DNA of 64,000 nt from an uncultured Clostridiaceae bacterium. Its GTDB lineage: Bacteria; Bacillota; Clostridia; Lachnospirales; Lachnospiraceae. Every line of letters begins with the position of its first letter. Position 1 is the stretch's first letter. The notes under the pieces were generated by a model that was not told where the DNA came from, made no database searches, and was given only the letters and a program-made list of their open reading frames with translations. Location: the NCBI GenBank assembly GCA_902477765.1, contig CABSIM010000004.1:43491-107490 (forward strand). Reading direction: 5' to 3'. The position numbers and the translations under genes were made by a program. Below are positions 17,333 to 24,790 of this stretch, piece by piece.

Positions 17333-18878
17333 GGATGAAAAGGACGGGTATGCAGAAAAAATGCTTTCGGAAAATCAGATACCGGGGCTCCTTCCGTTTC
17401 ATATGAAACAGGTAGACGGTCAGGCATGGTTCTGCTATGACATTACATCCAGGCAGCCGCTGGAACGTCTTCTGGAGTACAGGAACATGAACGGAGAAGA
17501 AATCCGCAGAATGATATCTGACATCCTGTATACCGTAAATCAGATGGAGAAGTTTCTGCTGGATGAAAGCTGCCTGTATCTGACGCCGGCATTTATTTAT
17601 GCGGAACCTGATTCCTTCCGGTGTTTTTTATGTCCCATTCCGGGAAGCAGACAGGATTTCTGCGGAGACTTCCGAAATCTGTCCAGATATATGCTGGATC
17701 ATGTCAGTCACCTGGATACACAGGCAGTCGTTCTGACTTTCGGAATTTTCCGGGAAAGCAGCAAGGACAGTTTCAGCCTGGAATCCATGGAAAGACTGAT
17801 CCGGCAGACGGGGCAGCCGGATGCTGAGAAAGAGAAAGAAGACCGCTGGGAACCATCTGTGTACGGCACGGAAAGCCCGGAAGCAGTTTTCCGGGGATTT
17901 CTTTCCGGCACAGGAAGGGAAAAGCATATGGAACAGCACCGGGCAGAGGCTGCGCCCGGCGCAGATCGTCTGGCGTCAGAAAGATCGGGAACCGTATCCG
18001 GAGAACGGAAAGATACGTCCGGGCCCGGAAAAAGAGGAATCCCGGATGGGTATATCAAAAAGAAGGATGAAAAGCGCAGCGAATCCGGAGTACCGGAAAG
18101 ACTGGCAAAAGGAGGGCCGCTGAAATGGACCACGGCTTTGCTGGGAACTGCGGCGGCCGTTCTTGCTGCAGGTTTTGCCGCCTCCGGTTATATCCGGCCT
18201 GCGGCTTTCTCTCCGAACCATTTGCTTCTGGCAGCGGCAGCTCTGGCATTACTGGGAATCACTGTCTGGACCGTGAGAGATAAATGGATCGCTTTTTCAG
18301 AGTACAGGCATGCCGGCAGACCATCATCAGAGAGGGAAAAAGAACAGAAAGCGTGGGAAGTAAGGTTCAGGGAACTGGATGGAGAGGAGAGCGGAGAGTA
18401 TCTGCCGGATGCGGGAACGCTGTGTTCAGGGGAAAAGGCGGTGAAGCCGTCTGCGAGATTACGGGACACAGAAAGAGCCAGGCCCCCGGCCGGGACATTC
18501 TTCGGGCTGGCAGAGCCGGATCCGGCTGATGAAGACGGAGAAACAGATGAACTTCAGACGGTTCTCCTGTATGACGGAGCTGCGGAAGAAGAGCAGGGAA
18601 GGCTGGTGCCCGTAAAAGGAGGAGAAGAGATAAAAATCGGATATTTCCCGTTTATTATAGGGAAAAGCAGCAGCCTGACAGATTACTGTCTGGAAAGTCC
18701 CGGCGTCAGCAGGCTGCATCTGCGGCTGGACCAGACGGAAAAAGGATACACGGCTACCGATCTGAATTCTACCAATGGAACCAGAATTGATGGGAAAAAG
18801 CTGGAAGCCAATGAAACGTGTGAGCTGTCCAAAGGAGCCCTGGTTGAAATTGCAGGTCTGCAGTTTTATTTTTTGTAG
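17268..18878 (+). CDS. DUF6382-FHA protein of the Tad locus
   Basis: 536 residues. The N-terminal ~190 residues match the DUF6382 type (SRNYLIIRR, GLLPFHMKQVDGQAWFCYDIT, CFLCPIPG) found in Clostridia Tad loci. A charged linker follows, then two adjacent membrane helices (about 290-335), another linker, and a C-terminal FHA domain. The FHA domain (about 455-536) has its conserved patch: FIIGKSSSLTDYCL, VSRLHLRL and DLNSTNGTRIDG. FHA domains bind phospho-threonine, so the protein may link Ser/Thr kinase signalling to pilus activity. The start has AGAGGCGG upstream. Confidence 0.85.
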   Translation: MKIKAEYRREMSRNYLIIRRNEDEKDGYAEKMLSENQIPGLLPFHMKQVDGQAWFCYDITSRQPLERLLEYRNMNGEEIRRMISDILYTVNQMEKFLLDESCLYLTPAFIYAEPDSFRCFLCPIPGSRQDFCGDFRNLSRYMLDHVSHLDTQAVVLTFGIFRESSKDSFSLESMERLIRQTGQPDAEKEKEDRWEPSVYGTESPEAVFRGFLSGTGREKHMEQHRAEAAPGADRLASERSGTVSGERKDTSGPGKRGIPDGYIKKKDEKRSESGVPERLAKGGPLKWTTALLGTAAAVLAAGFAASGYIRPAAFSPNHLLLAAAALALLGITVWTVRDKWIAFSEYRHAGRPSSEREKEQKAWEVRFRELDGEESGEYLPDAGTLCSGEKAVKPSARLRDTERARPPAGTFFGLAEPDPADEDGETDELQTVLLYDGAAEEEQGRLVPVKGGEEIKIGYFPFIIGKSSSLTDYCLESPGVSRLHLRLDQTEKGYTATDLNSTNGTRIDGKKLEANETCELSKGALVEIAGLQFYFL

Positions 18879-18943
18879 AATAAAATAAATATACAGAGAA
18901 TAAATTCTGACAAAATGTGAAAATCATGTATTCTGACAGTTCA

Positions 18944-18987
18944 TTGATAAGCTCGGAAAAATATGGTATACTTGTCCTAATACCATA
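18944..18987 (+). promoter_or_regulatory. Promoter of the rhomboid-HIT-sigma operon with overlapping inverted repeat
   Basis: TTGATA (18944-18949) and TATACT (18967-18972) are 17 bases apart. An inverted repeat, TATGGTAT (18962-18969) and ATACCATA (18980-18987), covers the -10 and the transcription start and looks like an operator. Confidence 0.7.
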
Positions 18988-19002
18988 AAGGGGCTGAAGA
19001 TC

Positions 19003-19626
19003 ATGGACAACAGATCCGGCAGAAGGGCCTGGGTAAACGGGATGCTGATGGCAGTCAATGTGCTGTATTTTCTGTATCTGGAAATTACGGGCTCCACAGA
19101 CGATGTGTTTTTTATGTATACCAGAGGAGCGCTGATGGCACCGGCGGTCCTGGAAGGACATGAATATTACCGGTTGCTGACAGCGGTGTTCATGCATTTC
19201 GGAATCGAGCACATCATCAATAACATGCTGGTTTTGTTTGTTATCGGCGGTTATCTGGAACGGGCATTGGGACACGTAAAATACCTGGTATTTTATCTTT
19301 GCTGCGGAGTGGGTTCCAACTGGATTTCCCTGTATTTCAGGGATCCGGAAGTACTGACTGTGTCTGCAGGGGCCTCCGGAGCCATATTCGGTGTGGTGGG
19401 AGGACTGCTGTATGCAGTGGCGGTCAACAGAGGAAAACTGGATGATCTGAGCGGAAAACAGCTGATCATTATGCTTGTCTGCTCCCTGTATCTTGGATTT
19501 ACCAGCAGCGGTGTCGACAACACGGCTCATATTTCAGGTCTTGTTCTGGGAATGCTGCTGGGATTCCTGTTATATCGAAGGCCCCGGAAGAAAAAGGAGA
19601 ATGGAGTGATTGACTATGAAAGATGA
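19003..19626 (+). CDS. Rhomboid-family intramembrane serine protease
   Basis: 207 residues with six predicted membrane helices. The catalytic dyad is visible as Ser125 in GASGAIFG and His176 in NTAHISGLVLG. The HFGIEHIINNMLVL segment of helix 2 is also typical. Rhomboids cut single-pass membrane proteins within the bilayer; the substrate is not evident. It is first in a likely operon with a HIT protein, whose start overlaps its end by 11 bases, and a sigma factor. A role in signal release ahead of sigma activation is possible but unproven. Confidence 0.93.
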   Translation: MDNRSGRRAWVNGMLMAVNVLYFLYLEITGSTDDVFFMYTRGALMAPAVLEGHEYYRLLTAVFMHFGIEHIINNMLVLFVIGGYLERALGHVKYLVFYLCCGVGSNWISLYFRDPEVLTVSAGASGAIFGVVGGLLYAVAVNRGKLDDLSGKQLIIMLVCSLYLGFTSSGVDNTAHISGLVLGMLLGFLLYRRPRKKKENGVIDYER

Positions 19627-20032
19627 TAACTGTATATTCTGTAAAATTGCCAATGGAGAGATACCGTCTTCCACTATTTATGAGGATGAGGACTTCCGGG
19701 TGATCCTGGATCTGGGACCGGCACAGAGGGGACATGCATTGATTCTTCCCAAAGAACATTACAGGGATGTCTGTGAACTGGATGAAAAAATTGCAGCCAA
19801 AGTTCTTCCGCTGGGCGCAAGAATCGGGTCTGCAATGAAAAAATCTCTGGGATGTGCCGGCTTCAATCTGGTACAGAATAATGGAGAAGCGGCAGGACAG
19901 ACGGTTTTCCACTTTCATGTCCATGTGATTCCGCGCTATGAAGGCGGCCCCAAAATCGTGACCTGGACTCCGGGAGAGGAGAAACCGGAAATTCTTGCTG
20001 AAACTGCTGAAAAAATCAAGAGTGTTTTATAG
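19616..20032 (+). CDS. HIT-family nucleotide hydrolase/transferase
   Basis: 138 residues. The motif HFHVHVIPR (His99, 101, 103) is the HIT triad, and CIFCKIANGEIPSSTIYED is the conserved N-terminal zinc-finger-like part of the HinT branch. These cytoplasmic enzymes hydrolyse nucleoside phosphoramidates or bind nucleotides. I chose the ATG at 19616; an upstream TTG at 19610 is in frame. It overlaps the rhomboid gene, so the two are co-translated. Confidence 0.93.
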   Translation: MKDDNCIFCKIANGEIPSSTIYEDEDFRVILDLGPAQRGHALILPKEHYRDVCELDEKIAAKVLPLGARIGSAMKKSLGCAGFNLVQNNGEAAGQTVFHFHVHVIPRYEGGPKIVTWTPGEEKPEILAETAEKIKSVL

Positions 20033-20055
20033 TTTCAATGTACAGAGGAGAAAAT

Positions 20056-20592
20056 ATGCCGCGGGAGAAAGATGAACAGCTGCGGGTACTGGTCGAAAAA
20101 TATGCAAAGATATGTATGAAGATTGCCTATGACAACGGCGTTCCCTATGATGACGTTGAAGACGTGGTCATGGAAGTGTTCTGGGTGTATTACAGGTCCA
20201 AATATTTTGGAGAGCTGGATGAACTGGGAGCAAAGAGAATGCTGGCCTGTATGGTGAAACGGAGAAGTGTGGACTTTTTCAGGAGAAACAGTCATTACAG
20301 CAAGGTAAGTCTGGAAGAAGGAATTCTTGAAGCGGGTGCAGGAACGGGAGGCGAGTCCGGGGATCCGGTGGAAAAGGTCCTTCAGGACGAGACGTTCCGG
20401 ATGATCCGCGAATGCATTGAAGGAATGAGAGCCATCTGGAGAGAACCGGCGCTGATGTATTTTGTAGAAGGGTATGAGGAACCGGAAATCGCGGACGCCC
20501 TTGGAATTTCGGGAGCGGCCTGCCGCTCCCGTATCTCCAGAGCCAGAAAACATCTGAAAGAAAGACTGGGTCATTTATGGAATCAGGACTGA
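20056..20592 (+). CDS. RNA polymerase sigma factor, sigma-70/ECF type
   Basis: 178 residues from the ATG at 20056, placed behind AGAGGAG; an upstream ATG at 20038 lacks such a site. Region 2 is seen in YAKICMKIAYDNGVPYDDVEDVVMEVFW and MVKRRSVDFFRR. Region 4 is seen in EPEIADALGISGAACRSRISRARKHLKERL. ECF factors redirect RNA polymerase in response to envelope or other stress. The gene runs 10 bases into the convergent murG. A DUF4367-type membrane protein 1.2 kb downstream, past murG, is a candidate anti-sigma partner. Confidence 0.9.
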   Translation: MPREKDEQLRVLVEKYAKICMKIAYDNGVPYDDVEDVVMEVFWVYYRSKYFGELDELGAKRMLACMVKRRSVDFFRRNSHYSKVSLEEGILEAGAGTGGESGDPVEKVLQDETFRMIRECIEGMRAIWREPALMYFVEGYEEPEIADALGISGAACRSRISRARKHLKERLGHLWNQD

Positions 20593-21656
20593 TCTGAGGT
20601 AAGTTCTGTGATGAGATTCATGATGGTATCCACCGCATTATTCAGATGACTCTGTTCCATTTTTTCAATGAATTGCCGTCTGTTCTCATAGGTGCTTTCA
20701 ACAGCATCCATAAGGGACTGATCGTTAAGGGATTCTTCTTCCAGCACCGTGGAAAATCCCTGGCGGGCGAATGAATTGGCATTCAGGATCTGATCGCCGC
20801 GGCTTGCGGCGGCGGAAAGAGGAATTAAAATGTTGGGTTTCCTCAGGGCCAGAATTTCGCAGATGGAGTTTGCACCGGCCCGGGAAATTACAAGATCAGC
20901 AGCAGCAAACAGATGCTTCAGCGGAGCATCTACATATTCATACTGAACGTAGCCGGCAGTCCCGATGAGATTCTCGTCCAGGTTGCCTTTTCCGCAGATA
21001 TGGATGACCTGGAATCGGGCCAGAAGTCCGGGGAGGATCTGACGGACTGCCTGATTTACCTTTACGGAACCAAGGCTGCCTCCGATCACAAGAAGGACTG
21101 GCTTGTCAGGAGACAGGTTTGCATACTGCAGACCTGCCAGACGGTCGCCTTTCAGAAGCTCTGCCCGGATGGGTGAGCCGGTCAGGACAGCTTTATCTTC
21201 TGGAAGACAGCTGAGGGTTTCCGGAAAGTTGCAGCACACCCGTTTTGCAGAGGGAATACATATTTTATTGGCGAGTCCGGGTGTCATATCGGACTCATGG
21301 ATAATGACAGGCACTTTATAATGGCTGGCAGCCAGTACCACAGGGACTGCCACAAAGCCGCCTTTGGAAAAGACAATATCCGGCTTATATTTTCTGATGA
21401 GCCGGCGGGCTTCATGATATCCTTTCAGAACCCGGAGAGGGTCTGTAAAATTTTTCAAATCAAAATAACGGCGCAGTTTGCCGGAGGAGATTCCATCATA
21501 GGGAATTCCCGCATTTTCAATCAGTTTTCGTTCGATCCCGTTGTAGGACCCGATATACCGGATGTCATATCCGGCATCCCTGAGAGAAGGAAGAAGGGCC
21601 AGATTCGGAGTTACGTGTCCGGCAGTTCCGCCGCCGGTGAGAATGATGGTTTTCAT
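20583..21656 (-). CDS. murG: UDP-N-acetylglucosamine transferase MurG
   Basis: 357 residues, a normal length. MurG adds GlcNAc to lipid I to make lipid II, the peptidoglycan building block, at the inner face of the membrane. It has the glycine-rich GGTAGHVTPNLAL, the loop FSKGGFVAVPVVLAA, HESDMTPGLANK, and the UDP-GlcNAc site VIGGSLGS with SRAGANSICE. It stands alone, away from any division and cell-wall cluster, with its own promoter and GGAGG site. A second murG elsewhere would not be surprising. Confidence 0.96.
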   Translation of the reverse strand: MKTIILTGGGTAGHVTPNLALLPSLRDAGYDIRYIGSYNGIERKLIENAGIPYDGISSGKLRRYFDLKNFTDPLRVLKGYHEARRLIRKYKPDIVFSKGGFVAVPVVLAASHYKVPVIIHESDMTPGLANKICIPSAKRVCCNFPETLSCLPEDKAVLTGSPIRAELLKGDRLAGLQYANLSPDKPVLLVIGGSLGSVKVNQAVRQILPGLLARFQVIHICGKGNLDENLIGTAGYVQYEYVDAPLKHLFAAADLVISRAGANSICEILALRKPNILIPLSAAASRGDQILNANSFARQGFSTVLEEESLNDQSLMDAVESTYENRRQFIEKMEQSHLNNAVDTIMNLITELTSDQS

Positions 21657-21701
21657 AAAATTGCCTCCAAAAATGATTTACCTGATGCGCTGGTTAATTT
21701 A

Positions 21702-21729
21702 ATAGTAACGGTTGTAAATGAATTGTCAA
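21702..21729 (-). promoter_or_regulatory. Promoter of murG
   Basis: On the minus strand TTGACA (21724-21729) and TACTAT (21702-21707) have a 16-base spacer. It lies ~50 bases before the murG start. Confidence 0.65.
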
Positions 21730-21771
21730 CCCCAAACCCAAAAAAGCAGGAGGGGGAAACGGTGATTTGCC

Positions 21772-22536
21772 ATGGCAGATGAAAACAGAAAAGAGGACCA
21801 GGATCTTGGGAAAATTTTTGAAGAGTCATTTGGTTTTTCAGAACAGGAGATTCTGGCAGATATAGAAAAGGCAGAGACATCTGAAGATTTCCCGGATTTT
21901 GACGGGGCAGAAGAACGGATTTTCCGTAAACTTATGGAGCGGAAAGCCGGGGAAGAGAAAAAGAAAAGTCCCAGGCCGGTGCGCCTGAAGAAGAAAAAGG
22001 CTGCTCTTGTGGCAGCCCTTGTTGCCGTGTTTGTGCTGATGCTGGGAATTACGGCCATTGGAGGAAAGAATTATTTCTTTAGAATATATAATGATCAAAG
22101 GGGAGTAGTGCTGAATAATGATAAGGTGATTTCGCAATCTGATGAGTTAGAAGAAGCATATATCAAAGCTCAAGAGGAAATTGGGGCCGACATTTTAAAA
22201 TTAGGATATATCCCGGAAGATATGATATTTGATAAAATGACTTTACATCAAAATAGAGTGTCTTTTAAGTTTAAAAAGGATGATAAGACAATTTATTTTA
22301 TTCAGGAATATGGAGAATCAAGTACTTCTATTAATATTGAGTCTGACCGAAATGAAGCTGAAAATGCTATATATAATAAATGGATTGGATGTGATATACA
22401 ATTTAGAATAGAAGAATTGGAAGAGCAGGAAGGATTATCTGCTAATTTTGTTATAGAAGATGCTAGTTACTATTTGGTGGGAAAGATTGAACCAGAAGAA
22501 CTTAGAAAAATCATAAGGAATTTAAATTTTTACTAA
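21772..22536 (+). CDS. Single-pass membrane protein, DUF4367-like, possible anti-sigma factor
   Basis: 254 residues. There is an acidic cytoplasmic part of ~80 residues, a basic stretch (RPVRLKKKKA) and one membrane helix (ALVAALVAVFVLMLGITAIGG). The outer domain has the LGYIPEDMIF and ASYYLVGKIEPEELRKIIRNLNFY features of DUF4367-type domains. Proteins of this shape often lie next to ECF sigma genes as anti-sigma factors. Here the sigma gene is upstream but separated by murG. Base composition changes sharply near 22065: codons before it are like the neighbours, while those after it are AT-rich. The outer domain may therefore have been replaced by transfer. Confidence 0.7.
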   Translation: MADENRKEDQDLGKIFEESFGFSEQEILADIEKAETSEDFPDFDGAEERIFRKLMERKAGEEKKKSPRPVRLKKKKAALVAALVAVFVLMLGITAIGGKNYFFRIYNDQRGVVLNNDKVISQSDELEEAYIKAQEEIGADILKLGYIPEDMIFDKMTLHQNRVSFKFKKDDKTIYFIQEYGESSTSINIESDRNEAENAIYNKWIGCDIQFRIEELEEQEGLSANFVIEDASYYLVGKIEPEELRKIIRNLNFY

Positions 22537-22590
22537 AAATCAGACACAGATCAACATTTCCTGCGATTATGTATATAGGAGGTGTTGAAT

Positions 22591-23103
22591 ATGAAACGAT
22601 TGATTGTTGTAACCGTAGTTTTATCTTTATTAATGTCAAATGTAGTGCTTGCTAGTCCATTTCTCAAGACTGATAGAAGGGGAATGTTTGAAGAAAGCAT
22701 TCTTTTGGATGAAAATGAGACATCATCTATGGGAGTCTCTACTCCAAATACAAGAGGAGAGTACTTTTCAACAGGAATTTTGAAACTTACAAACCAGGGA
22801 AATGGGGATATTTATATTCTCATTGAAACTTTGGCGTATCAGAATGTGGATGCTATCTATCACACTGTTTTTTTGGATCAGTGGGATGGAAATCGGTGGG
22901 TACAGATCGACTCTTGGGAGCTAGGAGTTACTAAGGATGAGGTAGAGGGGGGAGAACTGTCAGATGCCTCGGACTCGCTTACATTATCAGGGTATGAGAC
23001 AAATAAATATTACCGAGCAAGAGGGCTCCATATAGTTCAATATAATGGAATTTCCGAAGGCTGTTCCACCCAGACCGAAGGTGTTCTGATTACTAATCAC
23101 TGA
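22591..23103 (+). CDS. Small secreted protein of unknown function
   Basis: 170 residues from the ATG at 22591, eight bases after AGGAGG. A clear signal peptide (MKRLIVVTVVLSLLMSNVVLAS) probably ends after Ala23 or nearby. The mature part is acidic and predicted to be beta-rich (YFSTGILKLTNQGNGDIYILIETLAY, VFLDQWDGNRWVQIDSWEL). I do not recognise the family. It shares the AT-rich composition of the end of the preceding gene and lies 54 bases behind it, so the two probably form one unit and arrived together. Confidence 0.75.
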   Translation: MKRLIVVTVVLSLLMSNVVLASPFLKTDRRGMFEESILLDENETSSMGVSTPNTRGEYFSTGILKLTNQGNGDIYILIETLAYQNVDAIYHTVFLDQWDGNRWVQIDSWELGVTKDEVEGGELSDASDSLTLSGYETNKYYRARGLHIVQYNGISEGCSTQTEGVLITNH

Positions 23104-23105
23104 CG

Positions 23106-23130
23106 ATATATAACCAGGCCTGTTATATAT
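23106..23130. repeat. 25-base near-perfect palindrome
   Basis: The arms ATATATAA and TTATATAT enclose CAGG/CCTG, with one unpaired C. It lies two bases after the stop of the secreted protein, at the right edge of the AT-rich patch. There is no T run, so it is not a standard terminator. Confidence 0.6.
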
Positions 23131-23217
23131 AAATCCAATGGGAGAGGGGCTGGTCTATGGAGCAGACATGCAGGAAGGAAATTTCTGAAAGAAAATAAAA
23201 AAGCATTGACAGAATAA

Positions 23218-23274
23218 AGAAAAACCGGAGCCGCCTGTCTCAGTACCGCTTTCATACTGAGCAGGTGGCTCCGG
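23218..23274 (-). terminator. Terminator of the TSCPD gene
   Basis: A long hairpin (23225-23245 with 23255-23274, core GGAGCC/GGCTCC and CTCAGTA/TACTGAG) is followed on the minus strand by a T-rich tail. Confidence 0.85.
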
Positions 23275-23305
23275 ACATTTTAAGGGATGAGGGTGTTCCT
23301 GAAAA

Positions 23306-23560
23306 TCAGGAAAGCCCGTTTTCTTTTTTATATAATTTGATGGCTTTTGCCAGCTGGTCCGGGCAGGAAGTGCTGCGGGCACCACAGCGGATTCCGTCGA
23401 TACGGCGAACGACTTCATCAATATCCATGCCTTCCAGAAGCTTGGCAAGCCCCTGTGTATTGCCGGAGCAGCCACCTTTGAAATGTACATTTACGCATTT
23501 ATGGTCCACAACATCAAATTCAATCTCACGGGCACAGACGCCTTCTGTCTTATAAACCAT
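23306..23560 (-). CDS. TSCPD domain protein (TIGR03905 type)
   Basis: 84 residues with five cysteines and the motif RSTSCPDQLAKAI that names the TSCPD domain. The N-terminal part VCAREIEFDVVDHKCVNVHFKGGCSGNTQGL matches the stand-alone clostridial family. The TSCPD domain also occurs at the end of some class II ribonucleotide reductases; stand-alone members may bind iron-sulphur or zinc, but their function is not established. It is a single-gene unit with its own promoter and terminator. Confidence 0.88.
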   Translation of the reverse strand: MVYKTEGVCAREIEFDVVDHKCVNVHFKGGCSGNTQGLAKLLEGMDIDEVVRRIDGIRCGARSTSCPDQLAKAIKLYKKENGLS

Positions 23561-23618
23561 TTCTTTTCCTCCTGTTCTGTTCCAGTCTTTTATTGCTGAA
23601 CAATATTATATTCACTGC

Positions 23619-23648
23619 ATTATACATATTATGACCGGAATTTGTCAA
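23619..23648 (-). promoter_or_regulatory. Promoter of the TSCPD gene
   Basis: On the minus strand TTGACA (23643-23648) and TATAAT (23619-23624) are perfect consensus boxes with an 18-base spacer. Confidence 0.8.
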
Positions 23649-23826
23649 GCGGCTGCGGCCAGCGATAGAGAAAAGCAATGGAGCGGATTGATTTTGCGGC
23701 AGGATTCCTATATAATGACAGAAGATTCCGGTCTGGCACAGGAGAACGGACAGACCAGGATATGGGCAGAAGAAAAGGCCGGCTCTTCAGAAGGGCGGCT
23801 GCGGTGAAAATGTAAGGAGAAAAACT

Positions 23827-24519
23827 ATGCTTGGTATTATCGGTGCGATGGAAAATGAAATGGAGCAGCTGTGCAGGATGATGCCGGAAGTGGAGATCAG
23901 GACCATTGCCGGAATGAAATTTCACAAAGGCATGATCAACGGCAAAGAAGTGGTGGTGGTGCGCTCCGGCATTGGAAAGGTCAATGCGGGAATCTGCAGT
24001 CAGATTCTTGTGGATCACTATCATGTGGAAGGAATTCTGAATACCGGAATTGCCGGTTCTCTGAATGACGAAATCAATATCGGAGATATTGTTCTTTCTG
24101 TGGATGCGGTTCAGCATGATGTGGAGGCATCTGCGTTTGGATATGAACCTGGTCATATTCCCCAGATGGATACCAGAGAATTCAAGGCAGACGAACGGCT
24201 TCTGAAGACAGGCATGGAATGCTGTCAGGAAGCGAACCCGGATATCCGGACTTTTGCAGGCCGCATTGTCAGCGGAGATCAGTTTATCGGAGACAGAAAC
24301 AAGAAAGCCTGGCTGAGAGATACATTTCACGGTGACTGCACGGAAATGGAAGGCGCAGCCATTGCGCAGGCGGCCTATCTGAACCAGGTTCCGTTTCTGA
24401 TTATCCGTGCAATTTCCGACAAGGCAGACGACAGTGTTCAGATGGATTATAAGACCTTTGAGGCTGCTGCCATTGAGCACGCAGTGCGCCTAGTATCGGC
24501 AATGCTTTCCAGAATGTGA
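23827..24519 (+). CDS. mtnN: 5'-methylthioadenosine/S-adenosylhomocysteine nucleosidase
   Basis: 230 residues, the usual length. The enzyme splits adenine from methylthioadenosine and S-adenosylhomocysteine, feeding methionine salvage and the methyl and LuxS cycles in the cytoplasm. Key parts are LGIIGAMENEMEQL, GIAGSLNDEINIGDIVLS, SGDQFIGD, the purine-binding CTEMEGAAIAQAAY and the catalytic Asp in IRAISDKADD. It stands alone, with GGAGAAA before the start and a hairpin terminator behind. Confidence 0.95.
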   Translation: MLGIIGAMENEMEQLCRMMPEVEIRTIAGMKFHKGMINGKEVVVVRSGIGKVNAGICSQILVDHYHVEGILNTGIAGSLNDEINIGDIVLSVDAVQHDVEASAFGYEPGHIPQMDTREFKADERLLKTGMECCQEANPDIRTFAGRIVSGDQFIGDRNKKAWLRDTFHGDCTEMEGAAIAQAAYLNQVPFLIIRAISDKADDSVQMDYKTFEAAAIEHAVRLVSAMLSRM

Positions 24520-24594
24520 CATTCTGCGGCGGAGTACGGCAGGGAAATCAGGAAAAATACAGAAAAGCATGGCGGAAAACAGTCCGGCATGCGT

Positions 24595-24625
24595 CAGAGG
24601 GCTCCGGAGAATTCCGGGGCCCTCT
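24595..24625 (+). terminator. Hairpin after mtnN
   Basis: CAGAGGGCTCCGGA pairs with TCCGGGGCCCTCTG (one G-T pair) around a short loop. There is little T tail. The rest of the ~270-base gap holds only a TATAAT box at 24739-24744 for the next gene. Confidence 0.6.
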
Positions 24626-24790
24626 GCTGCTTTCCGGGGGGCTTCAGCCTCTTTCTCAGGTACCTGAGGATCGAATCTGCCCGGTATTTGACGAACGATT
24701 TTTGGCTCCGGCGGCTTCTCAAAAAAGTTCGAGGTGGTTATAATGGAAACCATCATCTGGAACAATCTGGAGAAGAAAGGGGAGCTTAGT

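Noticed and set aside
24725..24745. tRNA-like T-arm (GTTCGAGG)
   Set aside because: No acceptor or anticodon stems can be formed around it; it lies in the promoter region of the 24791 gene.
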